Shown: positions 41,126 to 50,947 of the stretch, one piece after another
How positions within the stretch are numbered: the first letter of the stretch is position 1
Layout of the letters: each line of letters starts with the position of its first letter
Source of the DNA: Tropicimonas aquimaris
Lineage (GTDB): Bacteria; Pseudomonadota; Alphaproteobacteria; Rhodobacterales; Rhodobacteraceae
Reading direction: 5' to 3'
Assembly (NCBI RefSeq): GCF_042676185.1
Contig: NZ_JBHTJT010000023.1
Location: forward strand, 1 to 64,000
DNA length: 64,000 nucleotides
Translations under genes and position numbers: made by a program
Notes under the pieces: generated by a model
Told to the model about the DNA's origin: nothing
Databases searched by the model: none
What the model saw: the letters and a program-made list of their open reading frames with translations, nothing else

Positions 41126-42436
41126 TTATTGGATTGCTTGCGGCATCAGTTTTCCGGGAAGCCAGAGCGCGATCTCGGGAAAGATGATCAGTAGCAGAAG
41201 GATCGCCAGCATCGGCACCAGGATGATCGCCACGTCGCGCAGCACCTGCACCACGTTGAGCCCGGCGATTGCCGCCGAGATCAGCAGGCAGAGCCCGTAG
41301 GGCGGCGTCACCAGCCCGAAGGCCAGCGAGACGATGCCGATCATGGCGAAGGCGATCGGGTGGATGTCGGCCGCCGAGGCCACCGGGTAGAGCACCGTGC
41401 CGAGGATGATGATCGTCGGGATCGCGTCGATGAAGAGGCCGAAGAAAAGGAACAGCCCGGCGATGATCAGCGCCGTCGTAAACGGCCCGACGTTCAACCC
41501 GGTCAGCGCGTCGACGATCAGCCGCGGCACGTCGTAGAAGGCCAGCAGCCAGCCGAAGATCGAAGCGGTGCCGATCGCGAAGAGCGAGATCGAGGCGAAG
41601 CGGCCGGTGTCGTAGAGCACGTGGCCGAGGTCCTTCACCGTGATCGTGCGGTAGACGAACATGCCGAGGATCAGCGAATAGCCCGCCGCGATAATGGCGC
41701 TTTCGGTCGGCGTGACGATGCCGGCTACGATGCCGCCGATCACGAAGACGGGCGTCAGCACCGCGAGCCCGGCGCCCTTGAAGGCGGCCCAGAAGTCGCA
41801 GAGCGTCGGCCGTCCGGCGGTCGGGTAGTCGTAGATCTTGGCATAGACGAAGACCGTCCCCATCAGCGCCACCGCGATCAGGAAGCCCGGAATCGCGCCC
41901 GCCAGGAACAGCGCGCCGACCGAGATCGACATCACGCCGCCCCAGACGATCATCAGGATCGAGGGCGGGATGATCACGCCCATGACCGAGGAACAGGCGG
42001 TGATCGCCACGGCGAAGCGCGCGTCGTAGCCCTGCTTGGTCATCGCCGGGATCAGGATCTTGCCGCAGCCGGCGGCGTCGGCCGTCGAGGAGCCGGAAAT
42101 GCCGGCAAACAGCATCGAGACCGCAACGTTGACGTGCCCGAGCCCCCCCGGCATCCAGCCGGTCAGCACGCGGGCCAGTTCGATCAGCCGGTCGGTGATC
42201 TTGCCGGAGTTCATCAGGTTGGCCGCCAGCAGGAAGAACGGCACCGCCAGAAGGATGAAGGAGTTATAGGACTGGAACATCCGGTCCATGATCAGGAACG
42301 GCGTCAGGCGGATATCCATCATGACGACCGGGATGGTGGCGATGCCAAGTGCGAAGGCCACCGGCACCCGCATCGCGACAAGGAAGATGAAGCTGCCGAC
42401 GAGGAGGGCGCAGGCGTGGGCGGTGGAGACGATCAT
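41126..42436 (-). CDS. dctM: TRAP transporter large permease (DctM family)
   Basis: The 436-residue protein has about twelve hydrophobic spans and the family segments MDRMFQSYNSFILLAVPFFLLAANLMNSG, SMLFAGISGSSTADAAGCGKILIPAM and SVMGVIIPPSILMIVWG. It forms the sodium-coupled channel of a TRAP importer with DctQ and DctP. The start ATG overlaps the dctQ stop by four bases. It is convergent with the iol operon; its substrate, an organic acid or sugar acid, is not shown by sequence. Confidence 0.95.
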   Translation of the reverse strand: MIVSTAHACALLVGSFIFLVAMRVPVAFALGIATIPVVMMDIRLTPFLIMDRMFQSYNSFILLAVPFFLLAANLMNSGKITDRLIELARVLTGWMPGGLGHVNVAVSMLFAGISGSSTADAAGCGKILIPAMTKQGYDARFAVAITACSSVMGVIIPPSILMIVWGGVMSISVGALFLAGAIPGFLIAVALMGTVFVYAKIYDYPTAGRPTLCDFWAAFKGAGLAVLTPVFVIGGIVAGIVTPTESAIIAAGYSLILGMFVYRTITVKDLGHVLYDTGRFASISLFAIGTASIFGWLLAFYDVPRLIVDALTGLNVGPFTTALIIAGLFLFFGLFIDAIPTIIILGTVLYPVASAADIHPIAFAMIGIVSLAFGLVTPPYGLCLLISAAIAGLNVVQVLRDVAIILVPMLAILLLLIIFPEIALWLPGKLMPQAIQ

Positions 42437-42933
42437 TGGGCTGTCCTGCGGCTGTCGCGGTAGATCCGGACTTCTTCGGAGAGGTGGTAGAGCGAGAACA
42501 GCGCCCAGCCGACACCGGCGACCGGCACGGTGACATAGGTCAGCGCCATGTTCATGCGCAGCATCACGGAATGCTGGATCGAGCCGAACTCGGTGTAGCC
42601 GATGCCATACCAGATGAAGAGGATGGCGAAGGCCGAGACCATCACGTGCACGAAGCCCTGCTGGAGCAGCCGGCCCAGCGGGCTGGTGGCCTCGGGGAGG
42701 ACGTGGACGTCGAAATGCGTCCGGTCCCAGACGGCCAGCATCGAGCCGAGCATGACGATCCAGACGAAGATGAAGGTCGCGAGTTCCTCGGTCCAGAGAT
42801 AGACCGGGATGATGCCGGTATAGCGGGAGATCACCTGCATACCGACGGGGACGGTCAACAGACCGACAAGGACGCCGATGATCACTCGCAACGCCATGCA
42901 CGAGAGTTCCAGGGCCCGCCCGATGGTTTTCAT
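42433..42933 (-). CDS. dctQ: TRAP transporter small permease (DctQ family)
   Basis: A 166-residue protein with four hydrophobic spans and the DctQ core WTEELATFIFVWIVMLGSMLAVWDRTHFDVHVL. It stabilises the large permease. Coupled to dctM by an ATGA overlap and separated from dctP by a strong hairpin. Confidence 0.92.
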   Translation of the reverse strand: MKTIGRALELSCMALRVIIGVLVGLLTVPVGMQVISRYTGIIPVYLWTEELATFIFVWIVMLGSMLAVWDRTHFDVHVLPEATSPLGRLLQQGFVHVMVSAFAILFIWYGIGYTEFGSIQHSVMLRMNMALTYVTVPVAGVGWALFSLYHLSEEVRIYRDSRRTAQ

Positions 42934-42963
42934 TGTGGGGGTCTTTTCTTGGATATGGGGATC

Positions 42964-42990
42964 GTCCCGGGCCGGAGGGTGGCCCGGGAC
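42964..42990 (-). promoter_or_regulatory. Intercistronic hairpin between dctP and dctQ
   Basis: GTCCCGGGCC (42964-42973) and GGCCCGGGAC (42981-42990) form a perfect 10-bp stem with a seven-base loop and no T tract, 16 bases after the dctP stop. It likely protects the dctP message or reduces read-through into the permease genes. Confidence 0.65.
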
Positions 42991-43005
42991 AGCAAGGGTC
43001 TGGGA

Positions 43006-43998
43006 TTACTTGGAGCGGATCGCTTCAAGCAGTTCCGCGGCGCCGAGCTCCTCGGCATAGGCGTCCTGAACCGGGATCACCATTTCCAGCATCTTTTCGC
43101 GGCCCTCGAACTCGTGGACCTGGATGTTGCCGGCTTCGGTCATTGCGGCCAGCTTCTCTGCGTCCTCGACCGTTTCCAGCTGGCGGCCATAGTCGCCTGC
43201 TTCACGGCCGGCCCGCATGATCGCTTCCTGCAGCTCGGGCGAGAGCTTGGCAAAGGATTTGCCGGAGAAGACGATCGGGCGCACGGTGATCGAGTGCTTG
43301 GTCAGCGTGACGTGCGGGGCCACTTCGTAGAACTTGTACTGGGCGAGGCTGGCGGATTCATTCTCCAGCCCGTCGACGACGCCGGTCTGGATGGCGTTGT
43401 AGACCTCCGCATAGGCGATGGCGGAGGGGCTGGCGGTCAGGGCGTTGAAAATCTGCGCCTGGATCGGCGCGCCCATGACCCGCATCTTGTGACCGTTGAG
43501 ATCGTCGAAATTCTTGATCTCCTTGTTGGAGATCAGGTTTCGGGTGCCGCCGCCGGCGTAGCCCACGATCACGAGGTCGGCCTTCTCGCGGAGTTCCTCC
43601 TCCAGGGGCGTGAAAACGTCGCTGGAGAGCACGGCGTTCCAGTGATCGAGATCCCGGAACACGAAGGGCATGTCCATCAGCGGCAGCGCGTCGGCGAAGC
43701 GGGCCAGGTTGGACGGCGCGATGATCGCGAAATCGATGGCGACGCCCTGGGTCAGGAAGTTGACGAAATCGGGCTCGGTGCCCAGCTCGCTGTTGAGACG
43801 GATGTCGAACTCGATGTCTTCATCCGAGTATTCGTTCAGCAGCTCGGTGAACTTGACCAGCGTCTTGGTGTAGGCGTGATTCTCGTCGAAGAGGCTTGCG
43901 CCGCGGAGCGTCAGGTCGGCAGCCGAGACGGGGAGCGCGGCAGCGACAGATACGGCAATCGCGGCCACGGTTGCGCGGCCGAAGCTAAATAGTGACAA
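43006..43998 (-). CDS. dctP: TRAP transporter periplasmic solute-binding protein (DctP family)
   Basis: The 330-residue protein has a signal peptide (ATVAAIAVSVAAALPVSAA) and the DctP fold, including LTLRGASLFDENHAYTKTLVKF and the substrate Arg region HKMRVMGAPIQAQIFNALTASP followed by EVYNAIQTGVVDGLENE. I chose a TTG start at 43998: GGAGG lies eight bases upstream and the signal peptide begins immediately; longer in-frame starts would add a non-signal extension. Ligand unknown. Confidence 0.88.
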   Translation of the reverse strand: MSLFSFGRATVAAIAVSVAAALPVSAADLTLRGASLFDENHAYTKTLVKFTELLNEYSDEDIEFDIRLNSELGTEPDFVNFLTQGVAIDFAIIAPSNLARFADALPLMDMPFVFRDLDHWNAVLSSDVFTPLEEELREKADLVIVGYAGGGTRNLISNKEIKNFDDLNGHKMRVMGAPIQAQIFNALTASPSAIAYAEVYNAIQTGVVDGLENESASLAQYKFYEVAPHVTLTKHSITVRPIVFSGKSFAKLSPELQEAIMRAGREAGDYGRQLETVEDAEKLAAMTEAGNIQVHEFEGREKMLEMVIPVQDAYAEELGAAELLEAIRSK

Positions 43999-44390
43999 AT
44001 TGTATTCCTCCCATTGGACGTCGACAAATGGGGCCGGCAAACATTGTCCGACCCATCATGTCGCCCAGACGCTTCCCCAAAGTAACGCCATAAATCAAGT
44101 AGTTATTTGTCGCATCGACAGCGGGCGAAACGTCAGGGCGCGCGCGGCATCCACAAAGTTTTCCACTCAGTTCAATGCGTTGCACGCCCGCGCAAGGCTC
44201 ACGGGTGCGTAACAAATATGACAAATTTTTTTCCGGGGGGCGGCACCCGCCTACCGACCCAACCTGACCCAACGTCAAAAAATTGAGCCGCCGGGATCGG
44301 ACCGGCGCCCCGGCGGGGATAAACGGATGGCATAAAACGCGCTCGGCCGGCTGACGGGATCAGCCGGCCGGCCGGCGCTTCGGGGCCGCT
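43999..44390. other. 392-base intergenic region, comparatively AT-rich
   Basis: No convincing gene is present. The part next to dctP (44000-44280) is lower in GC than its surroundings and must contain the dctP promoter, which I could not place with confidence. The far end holds the terminator of the SsuABC-like operon. A short minus-strand frame here lacks protein-like features. Confidence 0.6.
44332..44370 (-). terminator. Rho-independent terminator of the SsuABC-like operon
   Basis: The stem CGGCCGGCTGA (44344-44354) and TCAGCCGGCCG (44360-44370) is perfect with a five-base loop. On the minus strand it is followed after six bases by TTTTAT. Confidence 0.7.
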
Positions 44391-45143
44391 TCAGCGGGTC
44401 GAGGCGTAGTAGGACACCCGGCGCTCGAGATAGGCGAGCAGTTCCGACACCGCAAAGGCCATGGCGAAGAGAACGATCAGGACCGCCCAGAAATGCGCCA
44501 TCAGGAAGTTGGACGAATAGAGCTCGAACAGCGCGCCGAAGCCGACGATGCTGATCAGGAGCTGGCCGATGATCACCCCCTTCACCGCCCGGATCACGCC
44601 GATCCGGATACCGTTCAGGATCTCGGGCAGGGCCGCCCAGATGTAGATCTTGAAGAAGGCGTCCCGCGCCGTGGCACCGAAACTCCGCGCCATCTCGATC
44701 AGCGACCGGTTGATCTGCTTCACCCCGGCCCGTGTGTTCAGGATGATGATCCAGATCGCGAAGAGCGTGGTGGTGATGATGATCGACTTCATGCCGAAGC
44801 CGAAGAGCACCATCAGCACCGGCACCAGCGCGGTCAGCGGCGCGCTGAGGAACATGTTTACCCAAGGCAGCAGCAGTTCGTCGACCAGTCGGCTCTTGCC
44901 CATCATCACGCCGATCGGCACGCCGATGGCGATGGCGAAAAAGACACCGGCGAAAAAGGCATAGGCGGTTTCCGAGAGGGCCTTCAAGAAGGCCGGTGTG
45001 CCGATCACCGAGAACAGCGTCACGACGACCTCGGAGAGCGGCGGCACGAAGAACGTCATGCCGGAGCGTCCGATGATCTCCCACAGCAAGCCCCAGAGCA
45101 GCAGCGAGGACATGTTGGGAAGCGTGTAGGTTCCGATCTTCAT
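44391..45143 (-). CDS. ABC transporter permease, SsuC/TauC type (second permease)
   Basis: The 250-residue protein has about six hydrophobic spans and the EAA loop EMARSFGATARDAFFKIYIWAALPEILNGIR that docks with the ATPase. It belongs to the nitrate/sulfonate/taurine permease family. A second permease of the same type lies upstream in the operon, so the membrane channel is probably a heterodimer, unusual because most SsuABC systems encode a single permease. It starts three bases after the ATPase stop. Confidence 0.92.
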   Translation of the reverse strand: MKIGTYTLPNMSSLLLWGLLWEIIGRSGMTFFVPPLSEVVVTLFSVIGTPAFLKALSETAYAFFAGVFFAIAIGVPIGVMMGKSRLVDELLLPWVNMFLSAPLTALVPVLMVLFGFGMKSIIITTTLFAIWIIILNTRAGVKQINRSLIEMARSFGATARDAFFKIYIWAALPEILNGIRIGVIRAVKGVIIGQLLISIVGFGALFELYSSNFLMAHFWAVLIVLFAMAFAVSELLAYLERRVSYYASTR

Positions 45144-45146
45144 GGT

Positions 45147-45953
45147 CTATTCCACATAGCTGCGCAGCGAGGCCCAGATCTGGTCCACGATGTCGAGGTA
45201 TTCCGGGTCGCGCCGGATGTTGGCCATGTCGCGGTTGCGGAAGCCGGTCGGGCGGATGATCTCCGACACCCGGCTCGGACGCGGCAACAGGATCGCGATC
45301 TGGTCGGAGATGAACACCGCCTCCTCGATCGAATGGGTCACGAAGATGAAGGTCTTGTTCTCGTGCGCCACGAGGTTGAGCATGTCCTCCTGGAACTTGC
45401 GGCGGGTCTGCTCGTCGACAGCCGAGAACGGTTCGTCGAGCAGCAGGACCTTGGCGTCGACCGAGAGCGCGCGGGCCAGGCCAACCCGCTGCCGCATCCC
45501 GCCCGACAGCTCGTGCGGATAGCTTTTCTCGAACCCGGTGAGGCCGACGGCGTTGATGTAGCGCTCGGCGATCGCCTCGCGCTCCGACTTCGCCACGCCG
45601 CGCAGCTCCAGCCCGAAGGCCACGTTGCGCATCACGCTGGCCCAGGGGAGCAACGCGAAATCCTGGAAAACGAAAGCCCGGTTCGGTCCCGGCCCGGTGA
45701 CCAGCCTGCCGTTGACCTCGACCTCGCCCGAGGTCGGCTCCAGCAGCCCGGCGATGATCTTGAGCAAGGTCGTCTTGCCGCAGCCCGAGGGCCCGAGCAG
45801 GGATGTCAGCTGGCCGCGGGGAAACTCCAGCGACAGGTTCTTGAGAGCCTCGACCGCGCCGTAGTTCTTGCAGATGTTGCGCGTCGAGACAGCGATGTCG
45901 GTGTCCAGCGCCGTCGCCTTGGCGAACGCTTCCTTAGTCTGAGACATAACCAC
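45147..45953 (-). CDS. ABC transporter ATPase, SsuB/TauB type
   Basis: The 268-residue nucleotide-binding subunit has Walker A GPSGCGKTT, Q-loop VFQDFALLPW, signature LSGGMRQR, Walker B VLLLDEPFSAVD and switch His in VTHSIEEA. It energises the two adjacent permeases. The first possible start is GTG 45953, with AAGGGAA upstream; ATG 45947 is also possible. Either way it overlaps the preceding permease gene by 14-20 bases. Confidence 0.93.
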   Translation of the reverse strand: MVMSQTKEAFAKATALDTDIAVSTRNICKNYGAVEALKNLSLEFPRGQLTSLLGPSGCGKTTLLKIIAGLLEPTSGEVEVNGRLVTGPGPNRAFVFQDFALLPWASVMRNVAFGLELRGVAKSEREAIAERYINAVGLTGFEKSYPHELSGGMRQRVGLARALSVDAKVLLLDEPFSAVDEQTRRKFQEDMLNLVAHENKTFIFVTHSIEEAVFISDQIAILLPRPSRVSEIIRPTGFRNRDMANIRRDPEYLDIVDQIWASLRSYVE

Positions 45954-46695
45954 GGTTGTTCCCTTCGAAGAGGATGTTTTCGATCGTTTCCAGCAGGTTC
46001 AGGAAAAGCACGGCGAGCAGGATGATCGAGAAGATTGCCGCATACATCGACGGATAGTCGGCGATGGACCGGCTGTAGGTGATGATGTCGCCTACCCCGG
46101 TAGGCGTGATCTTGAGCTCCGACAGGATCGCCCCGATGAAGCCGGCCGAGACCCCCAGCCGAAGGCCGGAGAAGATGATCGGAGAAGCCGAGGGGATGAT
46201 GATCTTCGTGATGATCTCAAGGTCGTTGCCGAGGAAGGAACGGCCCATCTCCTTGAGCGAGGAGGGCGTGTTGCGCACCGCGCTCGAGGTGTTAAGGACG
46301 ATTACCGGCATCGCCATGATGCAGACCACGAAGACCTTGGACGTCAGCCCGATCCCGTAGGCCATCACCAGCAGGGGGATCAACGCCGCGAGCGGGGCGG
46401 CCTGCATGACGATGAAGATCGGCGACATCAGCCAGTCGAACCAGCCGCTCAGGCCGATTGCGAGACCGATGCTGATGCCCAGCACCGTCGAGATCAGGAT
46501 GCCGATCACCAGCGGTTTCAGGGTTTCGCCATAGGCGGTGAAGAGGGTGCCATCGAAGGTCATCCGGGCCAGCGCCTGCATGGATTCGATGAAGGTCGGG
46601 AAGGCGTAGCTCACCGGTATGCGTCCGGCGATCTCCCAGGCGCCGAAGACGATCAGCGTGGAGAGGATCTTGAGCAGGGTCGGGCGCGAGAGCAT
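45934..46695 (-). CDS. ABC transporter permease, SsuC/TauC type (first permease)
   Basis: The 253-residue protein has a hydrophobic N-terminus, about six membrane spans and the EAA loop KEMGRSFLGNDLEIITKIIIPSASPIIFSGLRLG. It is a paralogue of the permease at 44391-45143 with low apparent identity, so the pair probably forms a heterodimeric channel. I chose ATG 46695 (CAGGAGTTCC upstream). It follows the binding-protein gene after a hairpin. Confidence 0.92.
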   Translation of the reverse strand: MLSRPTLLKILSTLIVFGAWEIAGRIPVSYAFPTFIESMQALARMTFDGTLFTAYGETLKPLVIGILISTVLGISIGLAIGLSGWFDWLMSPIFIVMQAAPLAALIPLLVMAYGIGLTSKVFVVCIMAMPVIVLNTSSAVRNTPSSLKEMGRSFLGNDLEIITKIIIPSASPIIFSGLRLGVSAGFIGAILSELKITPTGVGDIITYSRSIADYPSMYAAIFSIILLAVLFLNLLETIENILFEGNNRGYVSD

Positions 46696-46736
46696 CCGTT
46701 GGAACTCCTGTCGCGAAACTGGTTGGGAAAGGATTT

Positions 46737-46759
46737 CCGGCCCGGTCGGCCCGGGCCGG
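46737..46759 (-). promoter_or_regulatory. Intercistronic hairpin between the binding-protein and first permease genes
   Basis: CCGGCCCG (46737-46744) and CGGGCCGG (46752-46759) form a perfect 8-bp stem with a seven-base loop, 16 bases after the binding-protein stop. The position matches the hairpins in the two other transport operons of the window. Confidence 0.6.
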
Positions 46760-46774
46760 CACGGCACGTGGCCC

Positions 46775-47737
46775 TTACTGGGTCGCGGCCTTGAGCGGCT
46801 CGAGGTACCAGAAGTCCTCGATCTTCAGCTCGGAGGGGTCGCCCTCGAGTTGACCGGCCCCGGAGTACCATTCCAGGTCCGCCATCGCGGCCTTCTCGCC
46901 GCCGCCGTTCGGATCATAGAGCCCGCCCTCGACGGCGTCGGTGTAGAAGGTGTCGAGGTTGCCGAGGATCTCCGGCGGCAATTGCCCGATCGGGCCGTCC
47001 GGGTTGGTCTCGCGGCTGATGATCGTCGGATCTTCCGACATGTCCTGCCAGGTGCTGACCAGGGCGGCGACGAAGGTGTTCACCGCCTCCTCGTTGTTCT
47101 GGATCCAGTCGAGGTTGGCGAAGAGCGCTTCGTCGCTGGCCTCGACCTCGAACATCGGCAGGACGTTGAACTTGTCGCCTTCCTGCTTCATCAGCTTGTT
47201 CTTGTTGGACAGGTCGAGGATCGTGGCATCGGTCTGCCCGGCAACCAGCGCCACGACGCGGTTCGCGGAGCCAGGCACGTAGGACCGCTCGCCGAACGTG
47301 ATGCCGTATTTTTCCTCGATCACGTTGGCGATGGAATCGGTGCCGCCGCCACGCGAGTGCAGCATGATCGGCTCACCGTCCAGGTCCTCCAGCTTCTCGT
47401 ACTTCTTCGAAGTGACGGGGAAGAACTTCAGCTTGGAGAGCTGGAAGACGATGCGGATCGGCGCCTTGGAGCGCTGCATCGCCGCGTAGGGGGTGCCGAA
47501 GCCGATGTCCATCTGGCCGCTCAGCACGGCCTGAATTGCCAGTTCCTCGTCCGAGAATGCCGTCCACTCGTAGTCGAGACCGTTGGCCTTCGCACGTTCC
47601 AGCGCGACGAAGAAGGCCGCGAGTTCGTCCGAAGGTGTTTCGGCGAGCGCGATGCGGATGGTGTCCGCCTGCGCCGCCGTTGCCGCGAAGCCGACTGCGA
47701 ACGCAGCGGCCATGGCCCGTTTCATCAGGTGTTTCAT
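46775..47737 (-). CDS. ABC transporter substrate-binding protein, NrtA/SsuA/TauA fold
   Basis: The 320-residue periplasmic protein has a signal peptide ending ATAAQA-D and a type II binding fold: LAETPSDELAAFFVALER, ELAIQAVLSGQMDIGFGTPYAAMQ, LHSRGGGTDSIANVIEEKYG, VALVAGQTDATILD. It would deliver an anionic ligand to the two-permease importer. GGGAGG lies seven bases before the ATG. Its ligand is not predictable from sequence; the divergent catabolic genes suggest a carboxylic acid, possibly an acylpyruvate or oxo-acid. Confidence 0.9.
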   Translation of the reverse strand: MKHLMKRAMAAAFAVGFAATAAQADTIRIALAETPSDELAAFFVALERAKANGLDYEWTAFSDEELAIQAVLSGQMDIGFGTPYAAMQRSKAPIRIVFQLSKLKFFPVTSKKYEKLEDLDGEPIMLHSRGGGTDSIANVIEEKYGITFGERSYVPGSANRVVALVAGQTDATILDLSNKNKLMKQEGDKFNVLPMFEVEASDEALFANLDWIQNNEEAVNTFVAALVSTWQDMSEDPTIISRETNPDGPIGQLPPEILGNLDTFYTDAVEGGLYDPNGGGEKAAMADLEWYSGAGQLEGDPSELKIEDFWYLEPLKAATQ

Positions 47738-47817
47738 GGTGTCCTCCCTAGACATGTTCCGTAGGTCCTTGGTCCGGTCGGGGTTCTGCCGCCCCTGCGC
47801 GGATGTCTTCCGTCGTA

Positions 47818-48546
47818 TCAAACCTCCCCAAAAAGCCGCGCGGACACGGACGCCAGATGCTTGCGCATCGCCTCCTGTGCGCCGTTTGCGTCGCGTGCGG
47901 CTATCGCTTCGGCGATTCCAGCATGTTCGGCAAAGCTCGTGTGGTCGGCCGGCGGGCGGATCGAGGCCCGCACGACATTTCCCCAAGCCACCGCACGGCG
48001 CACCTGGTTGAGCTGGTCGAACAACGAAATCAGCAGCGGGTTGTCGGTCGCCAGGGCGATCCGCCGGTGCAGCAGGTCGTCGAACTGTTCGTATTCGTCC
48101 CATGTCGGTGCGTTCACCGTCTGGGTCAGCGCATCCTCGATCCGCGCCAGCGCCTCGCTCGAGGCGTTCAGCGCAGCCTCCCGGGCGATCGCCGGCTCGA
48201 TGGCGATCCGGGACCGCATCATCTTGACCGGGGTGATCTGCTTGGCGAGGTCGTGCAACCGGCCGGCGACGGCCCCCTCCCCCTCGCTGGCGATGAAGGT
48301 GCCCTTGCCGACATGTCGCCAGATCAGGCCCTCGGCCTCCAGCGTCTCCAGCGCCTTGCGCAGCGCAGCCCGGGTCAGCCCGAGCTGCACGATCAGCTCC
48401 CGCTCCGGCGGAAGCCTGTCGCCCGGCGCGTAGTTTCCAAGCTCGATCAGCCGGCGCAGCGCCGCGACCGCCGCCTCCCTCGAGACGGGCCCGCCTCCGT
48501 TGGAGGCCACCGGGTGAACCGGCAATTGATCGCCCAATTTCGTCAT
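47818..48546 (-). CDS. GntR-family (FadR/FCD) transcriptional regulator
   Basis: The 242-residue protein has an N-terminal winged helix (SREAAVAALRRLIELGNYAPGDRLPPERELIVQLGLTRAALRKALETLEAEGLI) and a C-terminal all-helical FCD ligand domain whose His residues (LHRRIALATDN, FAEHAGIAEAI) usually bind a metal and a carboxylic acid effector. It lies in front of the importer genes and divergent from the catabolic operon, so it probably controls both. No ribosome site precedes ATG 48546, and the candidate promoter would start transcription only a few bases upstream, suggesting a leaderless mRNA. Confidence 0.9.
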   Translation of the reverse strand: MTKLGDQLPVHPVASNGGGPVSREAAVAALRRLIELGNYAPGDRLPPERELIVQLGLTRAALRKALETLEAEGLIWRHVGKGTFIASEGEGAVAGRLHDLAKQITPVKMMRSRIAIEPAIAREAALNASSEALARIEDALTQTVNAPTWDEYEQFDDLLHRRIALATDNPLLISLFDQLNQVRRAVAWGNVVRASIRPPADHTSFAEHAGIAEAIAARDANGAQEAMRKHLASVSARLFGEV

Positions 48547-48635
48547 ATTGGTTCGATTAGGGCCGATCAATTGGCTTTCGTCAATAGATTTGTTGACAAG
48601 ACAGCGATTGGTTGCGATTGGTTGCGTAATTGGTT
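48547..48635. promoter_or_regulatory. GntR divergent control region with four ATTGGTT repeats
   Basis: ATTGGTT occurs at 48547, 48607, 48617 and 48629; the second and third are part of a tandem 10-bp repeat GCGATTGGTT (48604-48623). TTGT-TG-ACAA (48590-48599) is a small inverted repeat. A minus-strand promoter TTGACG (48584-48579), 17 bases, CCTAAT (48561-48556) would drive the gntR gene; on the plus strand TTGACA (48593-48598) is a possible -35 for the catabolic operon. Confidence 0.55.
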
Positions 48636-48678
48636 TCGGTCGCCCGCAGAAGGAAGACCGGGTCGGATGGAGGACGAC

Positions 48679-49365
48679 ATGACGAATTACGTGATTTCCA
48701 CGCCCCCCGTGGTGGCGATTCCCGTCGCCGGGTCGGAGGCGATGTTTCCGGTGCGACGGGTCTATTGCATCGGCCGCAATTACGCCGCCCATGCCATCGA
48801 GATGGGCCATGACCCGGATCGCGAGCCGCCGTTCTTCTTCCAGAAAAACCCCGACAACCTCGATGTTTCGGGCGAATTTCCCTATCCGCCGCACACCGAG
48901 GACGTGCACCACGAGATCGAGATGCTGGTGGCGCTGAAATCCGGCGGCCGGAACATCCCGCTCGATCAGGCGCTCGATCACGTCTACGGCTACGGCGTCT
49001 CGCTCGACATGACCCGCCGCGACCTGCAGGGCGAGATGAAGAAGATGGGCCGGCCCTGGGAAATCGGGAAGGCCTTCGAGCGCTCCGCGCCCTGCGGGCC
49101 GGTTCACCCGGCGAGCGAGGTCGGTCATCCCTCCGAAGGGCTGGTCCAACTCAAGGTGAACGGCAAGGTGACCCAGGAGGGCGACCTCAACCAGATGATC
49201 TGGAAGGTGCCGGAGATGATCTCCTACCTCTCCGAGTATTTCGAGCTGGCCGCGGGCGACGTGATTCTCTCCGGCACGCCTTCGGGCGTCGGCCCGGTGG
49301 TGCGCGGCGACAGGATGGAGGCCTCCGTGGCCGGTCTTGGCGAGCTGTCGGTCGCGGTCGTCTGA
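48679..49365 (+). CDS. Fumarylacetoacetate hydrolase-family protein (fumarylpyruvate hydrolase-like)
   Basis: The 228-residue protein has the FAH metal site: Glu79 and Glu81 in HHEIEM and Asp110 in VSLDMTRRDLQ, plus VYCIGRNYAAHA and VILSGTPSGVGPV. Short FAH proteins hydrolyse acylpyruvates, decarboxylate oxaloacetate or isomerise catechol-pathway acids; fumarylpyruvate and maleylpyruvate hydrolases are the nearest types. GGAGG lies seven bases before the ATG. It is first in the divergent catabolic operon. Confidence 0.9.
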   Translation: MTNYVISTPPVVAIPVAGSEAMFPVRRVYCIGRNYAAHAIEMGHDPDREPPFFFQKNPDNLDVSGEFPYPPHTEDVHHEIEMLVALKSGGRNIPLDQALDHVYGYGVSLDMTRRDLQGEMKKMGRPWEIGKAFERSAPCGPVHPASEVGHPSEGLVQLKVNGKVTQEGDLNQMIWKVPEMISYLSEYFELAAGDVILSGTPSGVGPVVRGDRMEASVAGLGELSVAVV

Positions 49366-49396
49366 CAGCGCGGGACAGCAACGGGAGGGCAGGACG

Positions 49397-50938
<1,542 letters not shown>

Positions 50939-50947
50939 GGGGCGACG

